A stretch of DNA of 29,274 bases, from NCBI GenBank assembly GCA_934098345.1, contig CAKONX010000008.1:1-29274 (forward strand), written 5' to 3'. The notes under the pieces were generated by a model. It saw only the letters and a program-made list of their open reading frames with translations. It ran no database searches and was not told the origin of the DNA. This document shows positions 15,393-22,701 of this stretch, in pieces. Origin of the DNA: an uncultured Bacilli bacterium (GTDB taxonomy: Bacteria > Bacillota_I > Bacilli_A > RF39 > UBA660). A program made the translations under genes and the position numbers. The first letter of the stretch is position 1. Each line of letters starts with the position of its first letter.

Positions 15393-15698
15393 TTCTTCTA
15401 TAATGGTTTCACCATTAACATAATTAATTTTTTTATTTTCATCTAATACTTCTTTTGTTATTGGATTAACAAGTTCAGTTAAATATCCATTTTCATATAG
15501 CATACCTAAAGTTATATCATTACTGCATCTATTTTCAAGTCTACATCTTTTAAATGTATATTCAATTTTAGAATTAAGTGCATACATTAAACGTTCTTCA
15601 TGATCATTATTTAAAGATATGGTTGTTTTAGTAATAACTATTATAACAATTATTATAATTGTTGTTAAAAATATTGTATAATTACTTATTCGTTTCAT
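15390..15698 (-). CDS. Small one-TM protein with a pseudopilin-like tail
   Basis: The 102-residue protein has a short basic start, one strongly hydrophobic segment (about 8-27) and a polar ~70-residue domain. Two cysteines close together (KRCRLENRCSN) could form a disulphide outside the cell. The tail ITLGMLYENGYLTELVNPITKEV resembles the segment of type II secretion/competence pseudopilins where a 'GYL ... NP-T' motif follows the N-terminal helix, but the canonical prepilin cleavage site is not clear. It occupies the place after tgt where yajC is often found, yet it has no YajC motif. Its start overlaps the end of tgt by 17 bases, so it is co-translated with it. Function unknown. Confidence 0.68.
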   Translation of the reverse strand: MKRISNYTIFLTTIIIIVIIVITKTTISLNNDHEERLMYALNSKIEYTFKRCRLENRCSNDITLGMLYENGYLTELVNPITKEVLDENKKINYVNGETIIEE

Positions 15699-16800
15699 AA
15701 TAATCTCTCACAAATTGATCTCTATATTCTAAAATATTATCATTTTTTATTGCTTCTCTTAATTCTTCTGTTAATCTAATTAAGTAACGGATATTATGAA
15801 TAGATAAAAGACGTGCTCCAAAAGTTTCATCGGCATTAATTAGATGTTTTATATAAGCTTTAGTAAAATTCTTACAAGCATAGCAATCACATGTTTCATC
15901 TATAGGAGTAAAATCACGTTTAAATTTAGCATTTTTTAAATTTATCTTTCCATATTTTGTTAATGCATGTCCATGACGGGCAAGTCTTGTTGGACTTACA
16001 CAGTCAAATATATCAACACCTCTTATAACATTTTCAACTATATCAATTGGATCTCCAACTCCCATTAAATATCTTACTTTATCTTTAGGTAAATATTCTG
16101 TTGAATATTCAACCATTTTATACATTGTAGGTTTATCTTCCCCTACACTTGTTCCACCAATTGAATATCCATCAAAATCCATTTTAACAAGTTCTTCAAC
16201 ACAATGTTTACGAATATCTGGATACTCACCACCTTGAACTATACCAAATAAACTTTGTCTTGGATTATTAAAAACATCTCTTCCTCTTTTAGCCCAACGT
16301 AGAGTTCTTTCAACACTTTGTTCAACATATTCACGTGTTGCTGGCCATCCAATACATTCATCAAAACTCATTGCTATATCTGAATCTAATTTGTTTTGAA
16401 TTTCGATACTTTTTTCTGGAGTTAAAAGTAAACTATCACCATTTAAATGATTTTTAAATTTTACTCCTTCTTCAGTTATATCTTTTTTCTTTGCTAAAGA
16501 AAATACTTGAAAGCCACCTGAATCTGTTAAAATTGGTCCATTCCAATTCATAAATTTATGAAGCCCACCAGCTTCATCAACGATATCTTCTCCAGGCCTT
16601 AACCATAAATGATATGTATTTGATAAAATTATTCCAGCATGAACTTCTTTTAGTTCTTCAGGGCTTAATGTTTTTACTGTTGCTTGAGTACCAACTGGCA
16701 TAAACATTGGAGTTTCAAATGTTCCATAGTTAGTTTCAATTTTACCTAAACGTGCTTTAGTGTTTTTTTCTTCTTTTAATAAAGTGTATTTTATTTTCAT
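15682..16800 (-). CDS. tgt: tRNA-guanine transglycosylase
   Basis: The 372-residue enzyme exchanges guanine-34 of GUN-anticodon tRNAs for the queuosine precursor preQ1. Visible landmarks are PMFMPVGTQATVKTLSP, ILTDSGGFQVFSL (catalytic Asp about residue 92), GIVQGGEYPDIR, SVGEDKPTM, and the zinc site CDCYACKNFTKAYIKHLI with a later His. AAGGAG precedes the ATG. It follows a terminator and has its own weak promoter, downstream of queA and separated from it by one unknown gene. No queC/D/E/F synthesis genes are in the window. Confidence 0.97.
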   Translation of the reverse strand: MKIKYTLLKEEKNTKARLGKIETNYGTFETPMFMPVGTQATVKTLSPEELKEVHAGIILSNTYHLWLRPGEDIVDEAGGLHKFMNWNGPILTDSGGFQVFSLAKKKDITEEGVKFKNHLNGDSLLLTPEKSIEIQNKLDSDIAMSFDECIGWPATREYVEQSVERTLRWAKRGRDVFNNPRQSLFGIVQGGEYPDIRKHCVEELVKMDFDGYSIGGTSVGEDKPTMYKMVEYSTEYLPKDKVRYLMGVGDPIDIVENVIRGVDIFDCVSPTRLARHGHALTKYGKINLKNAKFKRDFTPIDETCDCYACKNFTKAYIKHLINADETFGARLLSIHNIRYLIRLTEELREAIKNDNILEYRDQFVRDYYETNK

Positions 16801-16824
16801 CTTTTTACTCCTTACTTAAATTTA

Positions 16825-16830
16825 ATTATA
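16825..16830 (-). promoter_or_regulatory. -10 element for tgt
   Basis: TATAAT on the minus strand lies 24 bases before the tgt ATG, after the terminator of the preceding gene. The expected -35 position is T-rich and poor. Confidence 0.4.
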
Positions 16831-16841
16831 CTATATATCGA

Positions 16842-16870
16842 CAAAAAGAAAAACACTTGAAGTGTTTTTT
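16842..16870 (-). terminator. Terminator after the 159-residue unknown gene
   Basis: Nine-base arms AAAAACACT and AGTGTTTTT around a 3-base loop, followed on the minus strand by TTTTTCTTTTT; it begins at the stop codon of the upstream gene. It closes the ruvA-to-queA operon. Confidence 0.8.
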
Positions 16871-17348
16871 ATTTTCCTAATTTTCTTTTTGAATGATTAA
16901 CCATTGTAACTGCATTTAACTTATTATGTTCTGCTATTCTTTTCTTTTCAATAATCATATTTGACTCAAGATAAATTTTGTAGTTATCATATGTTTCAAA
17001 AGGATATGTGTCAAATTTGCCCGTTGTTTTAACTTCCAAAATTTGATTACTATCATTTGTGTAACCAGTTCCCATAACTTCACCATTTTCATCAACAAAG
17101 AAACTTAAATCAATGATACTTCCACTTAATGAATCAGTTATAAAATAACTTGAAGTTCCATAATCATATTTAATATTTGCAACAAATGGTGAAAGTCTTC
17201 TTATTTTACCAGCATTTAATCTACCTAAAGCAATTTTTTCATCACCAATTAGTTTAAATATAACAACGTTATTTTCTTCTCTAGAAATCACTACTACTTC
17301 TGATTCATAAAATTCTATATCTTTTAATTTATAATTATATTTTACCAT
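16869..17348 (-). CDS. Unknown beta-rich protein, 159 residues
   Basis: I do not recognise this protein. It is soluble and predicted mainly beta-stranded, with runs such as SEVVVISREENNVVIFKLIG and YGTSSYFITDSLSGSIIDLS, ending in a basic tail (NHSKRKLGK). The repeated short strands suggest a small barrel or propeller-like fold. No catalytic motif stands out. AAGAAGGGTGG precedes the ATG. It lies 47 bases after queA and before a terminator, so it is probably the last gene of the ruvAB-queA transcript. It need not take part in queuosine synthesis. Confidence 0.72.
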   Translation of the reverse strand: MVKYNYKLKDIEFYESEVVVISREENNVVIFKLIGDEKIALGRLNAGKIRRLSPFVANIKYDYGTSSYFITDSLSGSIIDLSFFVDENGEVMGTGYTNDSNQILEVKTTGKFDTYPFETYDNYKIYLESNMIIEKKRIAEHNKLNAVTMVNHSKRKLGK

Positions 17349-17395
17349 AAAACTAAAACCACCCTTCTTTTTTAATTATATACTAAAAATTAGTA

Positions 17396-18424
17396 TTAAT
17401 CAATTATAAGCATTGCATCTCCAAAAGAAAAGAATCTATATTTTTCTTTAACTGCTTCATTATATGCATTCATTATATTTTCTTTTCCTGCAAGAGCGCT
17501 TACCAACATTATCAATGTTGACTTAGGAAGATGGAAATTAGTAATTAAATTATCTATTCCTAAAAATTTATATCCTGGATATATAAATATATTTGTATCA
17601 TTTACTTCTGGAGTAAATTTCGAGTATTTTTTTCTATTTGATTCTAGTACTCTTGTAGAAGTTGTTCCAACCGCAAATATCTTTCCTCCATTCTCTCTTA
17701 CTTCATTAAGTTTTTTTGCAGATTCAGAAGAAATCATATATGTTTCAGTATGCATTTCATGTTTAGTTACATCTTCTACACTTACTGGTCTAAAAGTACC
17801 TAAACCAACATGTAAAGTTACGCGAATTATGTTTATACCTTTTTTCTCAATTTCATTCAATAGTTCTTCAGTAAAATGCAACCCAGCTGTTGGTGCTGCT
17901 GAGGAACCATAAGTCTTAGCATAAACTGTTTGATATCTATCTTTGTCTTCTAATTTTTCATGAATGTATGGTGGAAGTGGCATAGTTCCAAGATTAGATA
18001 AAATTTCCATTAATATTCCTTTATATATTAGTTTTACATGTGTAATACCATCATTTAATATTTCTATAACTTCTGCTTTTAAAGAACCATCTCCAAAAGT
18101 AATAATGGAACCTACATGAAGTCTTTTTTGTGGCTTAGATAAGCATTCCCAAGTATCTCCTTCTAAGTTTTTTAAAAGTAAAAGTTCAATTACCGCATGA
18201 GTATCTTCTTTTTCTCCTATTAAACGAGCAGGAATTACTTTAGAATCATTTATCACTAATGCATCTCCTGGATTTAAATATTCAACAATATCCTTAAAAT
18301 GTCTATGTTCTATTTCACCTGTTTTTTTATGAAGTACCATTAATCTTGAAGAAGATCTATCTTTAAGTGGTACTTGAGCAATTAACTCTTCTGGTAAATT
18401 GTAATCAAAATCATCTGTTTTCAT
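17396..18424 (-). CDS. queA: S-adenosylmethionine:tRNA ribosyltransferase-isomerase
   Basis: The 342-residue enzyme transfers the ribosyl part of SAM to preQ1-34 in tRNA, making epoxyqueuosine. Diagnostic segments are LPEELIAQVPLKDRSSSRLMV near the N-terminus, DALVINDSKVIPARL, the central SSAAPTAGLHFTEELL, HVGLGTFRPVS, GTTSTRVLE and NLITNFHLPKSTLIMLVSA. The start overlaps the upstream 283-residue gene by 14 bases. It acts after Tgt, which is encoded just downstream. Confidence 0.97.
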   Translation of the reverse strand: MKTDDFDYNLPEELIAQVPLKDRSSSRLMVLHKKTGEIEHRHFKDIVEYLNPGDALVINDSKVIPARLIGEKEDTHAVIELLLLKNLEGDTWECLSKPQKRLHVGSIITFGDGSLKAEVIEILNDGITHVKLIYKGILMEILSNLGTMPLPPYIHEKLEDKDRYQTVYAKTYGSSAAPTAGLHFTEELLNEIEKKGINIIRVTLHVGLGTFRPVSVEDVTKHEMHTETYMISSESAKKLNEVRENGGKIFAVGTTSTRVLESNRKKYSKFTPEVNDTNIFIYPGYKFLGIDNLITNFHLPKSTLIMLVSALAGKENIMNAYNEAVKEKYRFFSFGDAMLIID

Positions 18425-19262
18425 ATTTTTTCTTCAACTCCTCAAATGAAATTATTTTTGCTTTCTCTTCATTTTCTTTAACAAAATCCTTAACTATGGA
18501 TAACATGTGTAAAACCTTATTTGCATCTGAAATGTCTAAACTATCAACTTTTAAAACATATTCCTTATATTTAGAAATTGCTTCTTCATCTAAATACTTT
18601 ATTCTTTTTATTTGTTCTAGGCTTTCATATTCATCGACAAAAAGTTTAAGACCAGTAAAAGTTAAAATTGTTTGGATATTTTCCATCTTGGATAAAATTA
18701 TATTATAAATGTCATTAATTGTTGAGTTATCATCAAACCATCTTTCTCTTTTTACCGGATCAAAAATATCGTAGAATTCTTCTAATAATGAATCAATATC
18801 TTTTTCTAAAATTTTAATTTGTTTGTCAGGATTTAAAATTCTAAATATTATAGTTAAAATAATATTCGGTTCAAAATTTGCTTGTCTTGTTTTTTTTAAA
18901 ACATGAAATACATCTAACCAATTTGTAACTATATTCAAAAGGCATATGTTTAAATATTTTCCATAAAAATAAAAATTAATTTTATCTTCATATAAATATG
19001 TTACTATATCATCAATTATTTCGATTTTTTGATTTAAGATATTTTCATCATAACTTATCAAACATGTAAAAATAAGAATACGATTAATTCCACTATTCCC
19101 AATACTTCTATAATAATTAATAAAATAATTATAGATATTATTATCTTTATATTTTTCTTCTATGACATCAACATATTTATTAAATCTTGCAATTCTTGCT
19201 TGTTCAGTAAAATCTAAATTATTAACATTTATATTTGAATTAACATATTGTTTTAGATTCAT
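18411..19262 (-). CDS. Unknown helical protein, 283 residues
   Basis: I do not recognise this protein. It is soluble, rich in Ile, Asn, Asp and Lys, and appears all-helical, with no signal peptide. Segments such as YFINYYRSIGNSGINRILIF and LLNIVTNWLDVFHVLKKT look like packed helical repeats, and the C-terminus FVKENEEKAKIISFEELKKKYE is charged. TAGGAGG precedes the ATG. It lies between ruvB (20 bases upstream) and queA (14-base overlap), so it is co-expressed with both. That position alone does not show a role in either recombination or tRNA modification. Confidence 0.75.
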   Translation of the reverse strand: MNLKQYVNSNINVNNLDFTEQARIARFNKYVDVIEEKYKDNNIYNYFINYYRSIGNSGINRILIFTCLISYDENILNQKIEIIDDIVTYLYEDKINFYFYGKYLNICLLNIVTNWLDVFHVLKKTRQANFEPNIILTIIFRILNPDKQIKILEKDIDSLLEEFYDIFDPVKRERWFDDNSTINDIYNIILSKMENIQTILTFTGLKLFVDEYESLEQIKRIKYLDEEAISKYKEYVLKVDSLDISDANKVLHMLSIVKDFVKENEEKAKIISFEELKKKYENR

Positions 19263-19282
19263 AACCAGAACCTCCTATTTAA

Positions 19283-20278
19283 TTAGAATAATCTATCCCC
19301 TTGATTTAAGTGAGCATAAGCTTTATCAGTAACCATTCTTCCTCTAGGTGTACGTTTGATAAAACCTTCTTGTAATAAATAAGGTTCAACAACATCTTCA
19401 AGTGTAGATATTTCTTCTCCAATCGATGATGCAATTGTTTCTACACCAACTGGCCCACCATTAAATTTTTCTATTAAACTTGTTAGATATTCTATATCGA
19501 CTTGATCTAATCCATATTTGTCTACTTTAAGTCTATTTAGGGCTTCTTTAGTAATATCTAAATCAATTATTCCATTACCGATTACAGATGCAAAATCACG
19601 AACGCGTTTAAAAAGTCTATTGGCAATTCTTGGCGTTTTTCTACTACGTTTAGCAAGTTCAACTGCTGCATCATCTGTTATTTCCATTTCAAGTACACGA
19701 CTCGTTCTTTTTATAATTCCAACTAGTTCTCCTTCAGTATAGTAATTAAGTTTATTCACTATACCAAATCTATCTCTTAATGGAGCAGATAAATCTCCAG
19801 CACGAGTTGTTGCGCCAACTAAAGTAAAAGGCGGCAAATCTATTTTAATGCTTCTACTTGACGAATCAGTTCCAACAACTATATCAAGTTCAAAATCTTC
19901 CATAGCTGGATATAATATTTCTTCTATAAATTTTGGCATTCTATGTATTTCATCAATAAACAAAACATCACCAGGTTCAAGAGTAGATAATACAGCTGCC
20001 AAATCTCCTGATTTTTCAATTGCTGGTCCACTCGATGTTTTAAAATTTGCTCCTAGTTCATTTGCAATAATATGCGCAAGAGTTGTTTTTCCAAGTCCTG
20101 GAGGGCCATATAATAATACATGATCTAATGGCTCATTACGTATTTTGGCTGCTTCTATAAATATTCTAATGTTTTCTTTTACTTCACTTTGACCTACATA
20201 TTCATCTAGGGTTTGAGGTCTTATACTATCTTCATTTATTTCTTCAATTGTTTTATCACCAGTAATAATTCTCTCCAT
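19283..20278 (-). CDS. ruvB: Holliday junction branch-migration helicase RuvB
   Basis: The 331-residue AAA+ motor contains RPQTLDEYVGQ, Walker A GPPGLGKTTLA (from about residue 58), Walker B VLFIDEIHRM, TLVGATTRAGDLSAPLRDRFG (sensor 1 and arginine finger), and the C-terminal winged helix ending LQEGFIKRTPRGRM. With RuvA it drives branch migration of Holliday junctions. TAGGAG precedes the ATG, overlapping the end of ruvA. No ruvC is present, as is normal in Bacillota, where RecU does resolution. Confidence 0.98.
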   Translation of the reverse strand: MERIITGDKTIEEINEDSIRPQTLDEYVGQSEVKENIRIFIEAAKIRNEPLDHVLLYGPPGLGKTTLAHIIANELGANFKTSSGPAIEKSGDLAAVLSTLEPGDVLFIDEIHRMPKFIEEILYPAMEDFELDIVVGTDSSSRSIKIDLPPFTLVGATTRAGDLSAPLRDRFGIVNKLNYYTEGELVGIIKRTSRVLEMEITDDAAVELAKRSRKTPRIANRLFKRVRDFASVIGNGIIDLDITKEALNRLKVDKYGLDQVDIEYLTSLIEKFNGGPVGVETIASSIGEEISTLEDVVEPYLLQEGFIKRTPRGRMVTDKAYAHLNQGDRLF

Positions 20279-20286
20279 AAATTCTC

Positions 20287-20838
20287 CTAACTATTTAAAA
20301 GTAATTTTAAAGCTTCTTTTATTTGATTTTCTATTGTTTCACTTGGATTAACTTTAGGAAGTATTTTCTTAATATCAGCACTTTTATAACCTAAACTTAC
20401 TAACGCTTCAATTAATTCATCAGATTCATTGGTTACTGCTTGAGTTGTACTTAGTTTTCCTTTTAAATCAAGTATTATTTGTCTTGCTAGTTTATCTCCA
20501 ACTTTAGGAAATTTAGTTAAGTATATAATGTTTTCTCGATCAATTGCATCAATTATTCCATTAACACTTCCAGTAGCAAGCATTGGTAAAGCTATTTTAG
20601 GGCCTAATCCTTTAACATTAATAAGTCTTAAAAATAAATCTTTTTCTTCTAATGATTTAAAGCCATATAAAGAATATTCATCTTCTCTTATATAGTTATA
20701 AAGATATATTTTAGCTTCATTTCCAACAACGTATGAATATGGATTAGCAACAAATATATTATATCCCATACCATGATTATCAATTACAACGCTGCTACTT
20801 GTAATAGCTGCAATTACTCCGTTTATATAACTATACAT
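20287..20838 (-). CDS. ruvA: Holliday junction DNA-binding protein RuvA
   Basis: The 183-residue protein has the N-terminal OB fold (MYSYINGVIAAITSSSVVIDNHGMGY), the helix-hairpin-helix region VKGLGPKIALPML and KFPKVGDKLARQIILDLKGKL, and a C-terminal domain III (ELIEALVSLGYKSADI) that contacts RuvB. It recognises four-way junctions and loads RuvB. ATG 20838 is chosen because AGGTGAT precedes it; the in-frame GTG at 20847 is part of that Shine-Dalgarno. ruvB follows 8 bases later. Confidence 0.96.
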   Translation of the reverse strand: MYSYINGVIAAITSSSVVIDNHGMGYNIFVANPYSYVVGNEAKIYLYNYIREDEYSLYGFKSLEEKDLFLRLINVKGLGPKIALPMLATGSVNGIIDAIDRENIIYLTKFPKVGDKLARQIILDLKGKLSTTQAVTNESDELIEALVSLGYKSADIKKILPKVNPSETIENQIKEALKLLLNS

Positions 20839-20856
20839 TTTTATCACCTTAGTAAG

Positions 20857-20865
20857 ATTATATCA
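20857..20865 (-). promoter_or_regulatory. Extended -10 promoter of the ruvAB operon
   Basis: TGATATAAT on the minus strand, about 19 bases before the ruvA ATG, with no clear -35. The same extended form precedes the DUF402 gene. Confidence 0.5.
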
Positions 20866-20954
20866 TACATTTGTTTATAAATATATATTTTTTAAAAAGT
20901 AATGTCAAAATGAAGACATCGTTAATAAAATATATTAGATAAAGGAGGTATATT

Positions 20955-21137
20955 ATGTACTATTACGGATATAATAACTATGGCATGAATACAAATCCTT
21001 GTTGTATGTCTAATCCTGGATTTGCTGGTTATACAACTGGTGGATACTCATGGGGAGCAGCCTTATGGATTGTATTATTCATTCTTTTAGTAATAATAAT
21101 TGGTGCTGGCTGGACTGGATACAACAATAACGACTAA
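20955..21137 (+). CDS. Small YjcZ-like membrane peptide
   Basis: The 60-residue peptide has a Tyr/Asn/Gly-rich N-terminal half with two adjacent Cys, then one hydrophobic segment GAALWIVLFILLVIIIGAG that closely resembles the C-terminal helix of the YjcZ/TIGR01732 family, small proteins often annotated as sporulation-associated. Whether this organism sporulates is unknown. A near-perfect AAAGGAGGT stands eight bases before the ATG and a strong terminator follows, so it is a real, probably highly expressed gene. It is divergent from ruvA. A short inverted repeat (ATGTC at 20902-20906 and GACAT at 20915-20919) lies in its leader and could be an operator or a hairpin. Confidence 0.75.
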   Translation: MYYYGYNNYGMNTNPCCMSNPGFAGYTTGGYSWGAALWIVLFILLVIIIGAGWTGYNNND

Positions 21138-21140
21138 TTT

Positions 21141-21172
21141 AAAAAATCACTTCTTGTGAAGTGGTTTTTTTA
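21141..21172 (+). terminator. Terminator of the YjcZ-like gene
   Basis: AAAAATCACTTC pairs with GAAGTGGTTTTT (one G-T pair) around a TTGT loop and continues into a T run, four bases after the TAA. Confidence 0.85.
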
Positions 21173-21249
21173 TTAATTTATTACAACACATCTGTTTTCT
21201 TTTGCAGTTTTATTTTAATTATTTTATTAATTATAATATGGGTGATTAT

Positions 21250-21493
21250 ATGTATTATACAGATCAAATGAAATTCATTAGAGAAATTAGAGCTATAACT
21301 CAAAAAGAAGTAGCAATTTTTTTTAGGCATAAAGCAACAACAATATGCTAGATATGAAAAAGAAATAAATATTATGCTAGTAACTTATTTAATTAAATTA
21401 CGTAAGTTTTAAGATATTTCAGCTGATTATATTTTAGGCTTATCAAATGTTTTTAATAAAGAAACAAATAAAAAGGAATTAGTTTTAAATTAA
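21250..21493 (+). pseudogene. Degraded XRE-family HTH regulator
   Basis: This stretch without an intact gene contains a dead HTH gene. The ATG at 21250 reads MKFIREIRAITQKEVAIF, the start of an XRE helix-turn-helix. A run of eight T (21317-21324) shifts the frame by one, and the family pattern continues in the next frame as LGIKQQQYARYEKEINIM and LIKLRKF. An in-frame TAA then stands where family members have Tyr, after which DISADYILGLSN follows and the frame ends at 21493. Two independent lesions make real decay more likely than sequencing error. The upstream GGTGAT could still serve as a ribosome binding site for a 33-residue fragment. The tail overlaps the hairpin that terminates the neighbouring dehydrogenase gene. 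Confidence 0.8.
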
Positions 21494-21502
21494 TTCCTTT
21501 TT
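21470..21502. terminator. Terminator of the UDP-sugar dehydrogenase gene
   Basis: Perfect 12-bp arms AAAAAGGAATTA (21470-21481) and TAATTCCTTTTT (21491-21502) with a 9-base loop. T runs flank it on both strands, so it can work bidirectionally; on the minus strand it follows the stop at 21510. Confidence 0.85.
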
Positions 21503-21509
21503 CTATAAA

Positions 21510-22679
21510 TTAATCTCTTAAAAATAAGTCTCTGGTATATATTTTATCTTTTACATCTTTTAAAGATCCATCATATCTATTAACTAATATAATATCTGAT
21601 ACATTTTTAAAATCTTCTAAATTTTTAATAATTTTATTATTTTTAAAAGTATTTTCTTTTAATGTAGGTTCATATATAACTATTTCTATACCATTTGACT
21701 TGATTTTTTCCATAACGTCTTGAATCGCGCTTGTTCTAAAATTATCTGATCCACTTTTCATTGCTAATTTATATATACCAACTATTTTAGGATTTCTATC
21801 AATAATTTCTTTTGCTATATGTTCTTTTCTTGTATTATTGCTTTCAACTATTGCACTTATTAAGTTTTCAGGAACATTTTTATAATTTGCTTTTAATTGT
21901 TTAGTATCTTTAGGTAAACAATATCCTCCATATCCAAAACTCGGATTGTTGTAATAATTTCCAATACGCGGATCTAAACATACACCATCAATAATATCTT
22001 TAGTATTTAGACTGTTTAACTCTGCATAGGTATCAAGCTCATTAAAATAAGCTACTCTAAGTGCTAGATAAGTATTGGCAAATAATTTAACAGCTTCAGC
22101 TTCAGTCGAATCCATATATTTAACTACAACATCATCTTTGAGTGAAGCACTTTTTAGTAACTCCCCAAACTCCTCTGCTCTTTTGCTTTTTTCACCAACG
22201 ATAATTCTTGATGGATATAAATTATCATATAAAGCCTTTCCTTCTCTTAGAAATTCAGGGCTAAAAATAATATTATCTATATTATATTTTTCTTTCATAT
22301 TATTTATAAAGCCAACTGGTATTGTACTTTTAACAATCATTAAAATATTATCATCATGCATAGAAATAACTTCTTTAATTATATCTTCAACAGATGATGT
22401 ATCAAAGAAATTAGTTTTTTCATCATAATTAGTTGGAGTACTTATAACAACAAATCTGGCTCCTGTAAAAGCTTCTTTATAATCCAAAGTAGCATGTAAG
22501 TTTAAATTTTTCTCTTTAAAATATGTTTCAATACACTCATCCTTTATTGGACTTATTCTATTATTAATCATTTCAACTTTTTCAGGAACAACATCAAGAG
22601 CTACTACTTCATTATATTGACTAAGAAGTGTAGCTAAAGATAAACCAACATAACCAGTTCCAGCAATTGCAATTTTCAT
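21510..22679 (-). CDS. ugd: UDP-glucose 6-dehydrogenase family protein
   Basis: The 389-residue protein is of the short (streptococcal HasB-like) class. It has an N-terminal Rossmann motif IAGTGYVGLSLA (5-16), STPTNYD, VKSTIPVGF, SPEFLREGKALYDN, VKLFANTYLALRVAYFNE and the catalytic Cys254 in GYGGYCLPKDTKQL. It should oxidise UDP-glucose, or a related UDP-sugar, with two NAD+ to the uronate for capsule or cell-surface polysaccharide. No glycosyltransferase genes accompany it here. It lies 22 bases after polC, with AGAAG before its ATG, so it may be read from the polC transcript. Confidence 0.93.
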   Translation of the reverse strand: MKIAIAGTGYVGLSLATLLSQYNEVVALDVVPEKVEMINNRISPIKDECIETYFKEKNLNLHATLDYKEAFTGARFVVISTPTNYDEKTNFFDTSSVEDIIKEVISMHDDNILMIVKSTIPVGFINNMKEKYNIDNIIFSPEFLREGKALYDNLYPSRIIVGEKSKRAEEFGELLKSASLKDDVVVKYMDSTEAEAVKLFANTYLALRVAYFNELDTYAELNSLNTKDIIDGVCLDPRIGNYYNNPSFGYGGYCLPKDTKQLKANYKNVPENLISAIVESNNTRKEHIAKEIIDRNPKIVGIYKLAMKSGSDNFRTSAIQDVMEKIKSNGIEIVIYEPTLKENTFKNNKIIKNLEDFKNVSDIILVNRYDGSLKDVKDKIYTRDLFLRD

Positions 22680-22701
22680 TTAATCAACTTCTTTTCTTTT
22701 T

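Noticed and set aside
15390..15698. YajC assignment for the gene after tgt
   Set aside because: Size, single TM segment and position fit, but the YajC motif after the membrane segment is missing and the C-terminal half differs.
17380..17396. Hairpin ATACTAA-AAA-TTAGTAT after queA
   Set aside because: The stem is short and is not followed by a T run on the minus strand; transcription probably continues into the next gene.
16801..18500. preQ1 riboswitch near queA or tgt
   Set aside because: The gaps before both genes are too short and show no preQ1-I-like stem and A-rich tail; the queA start lies inside the preceding gene.
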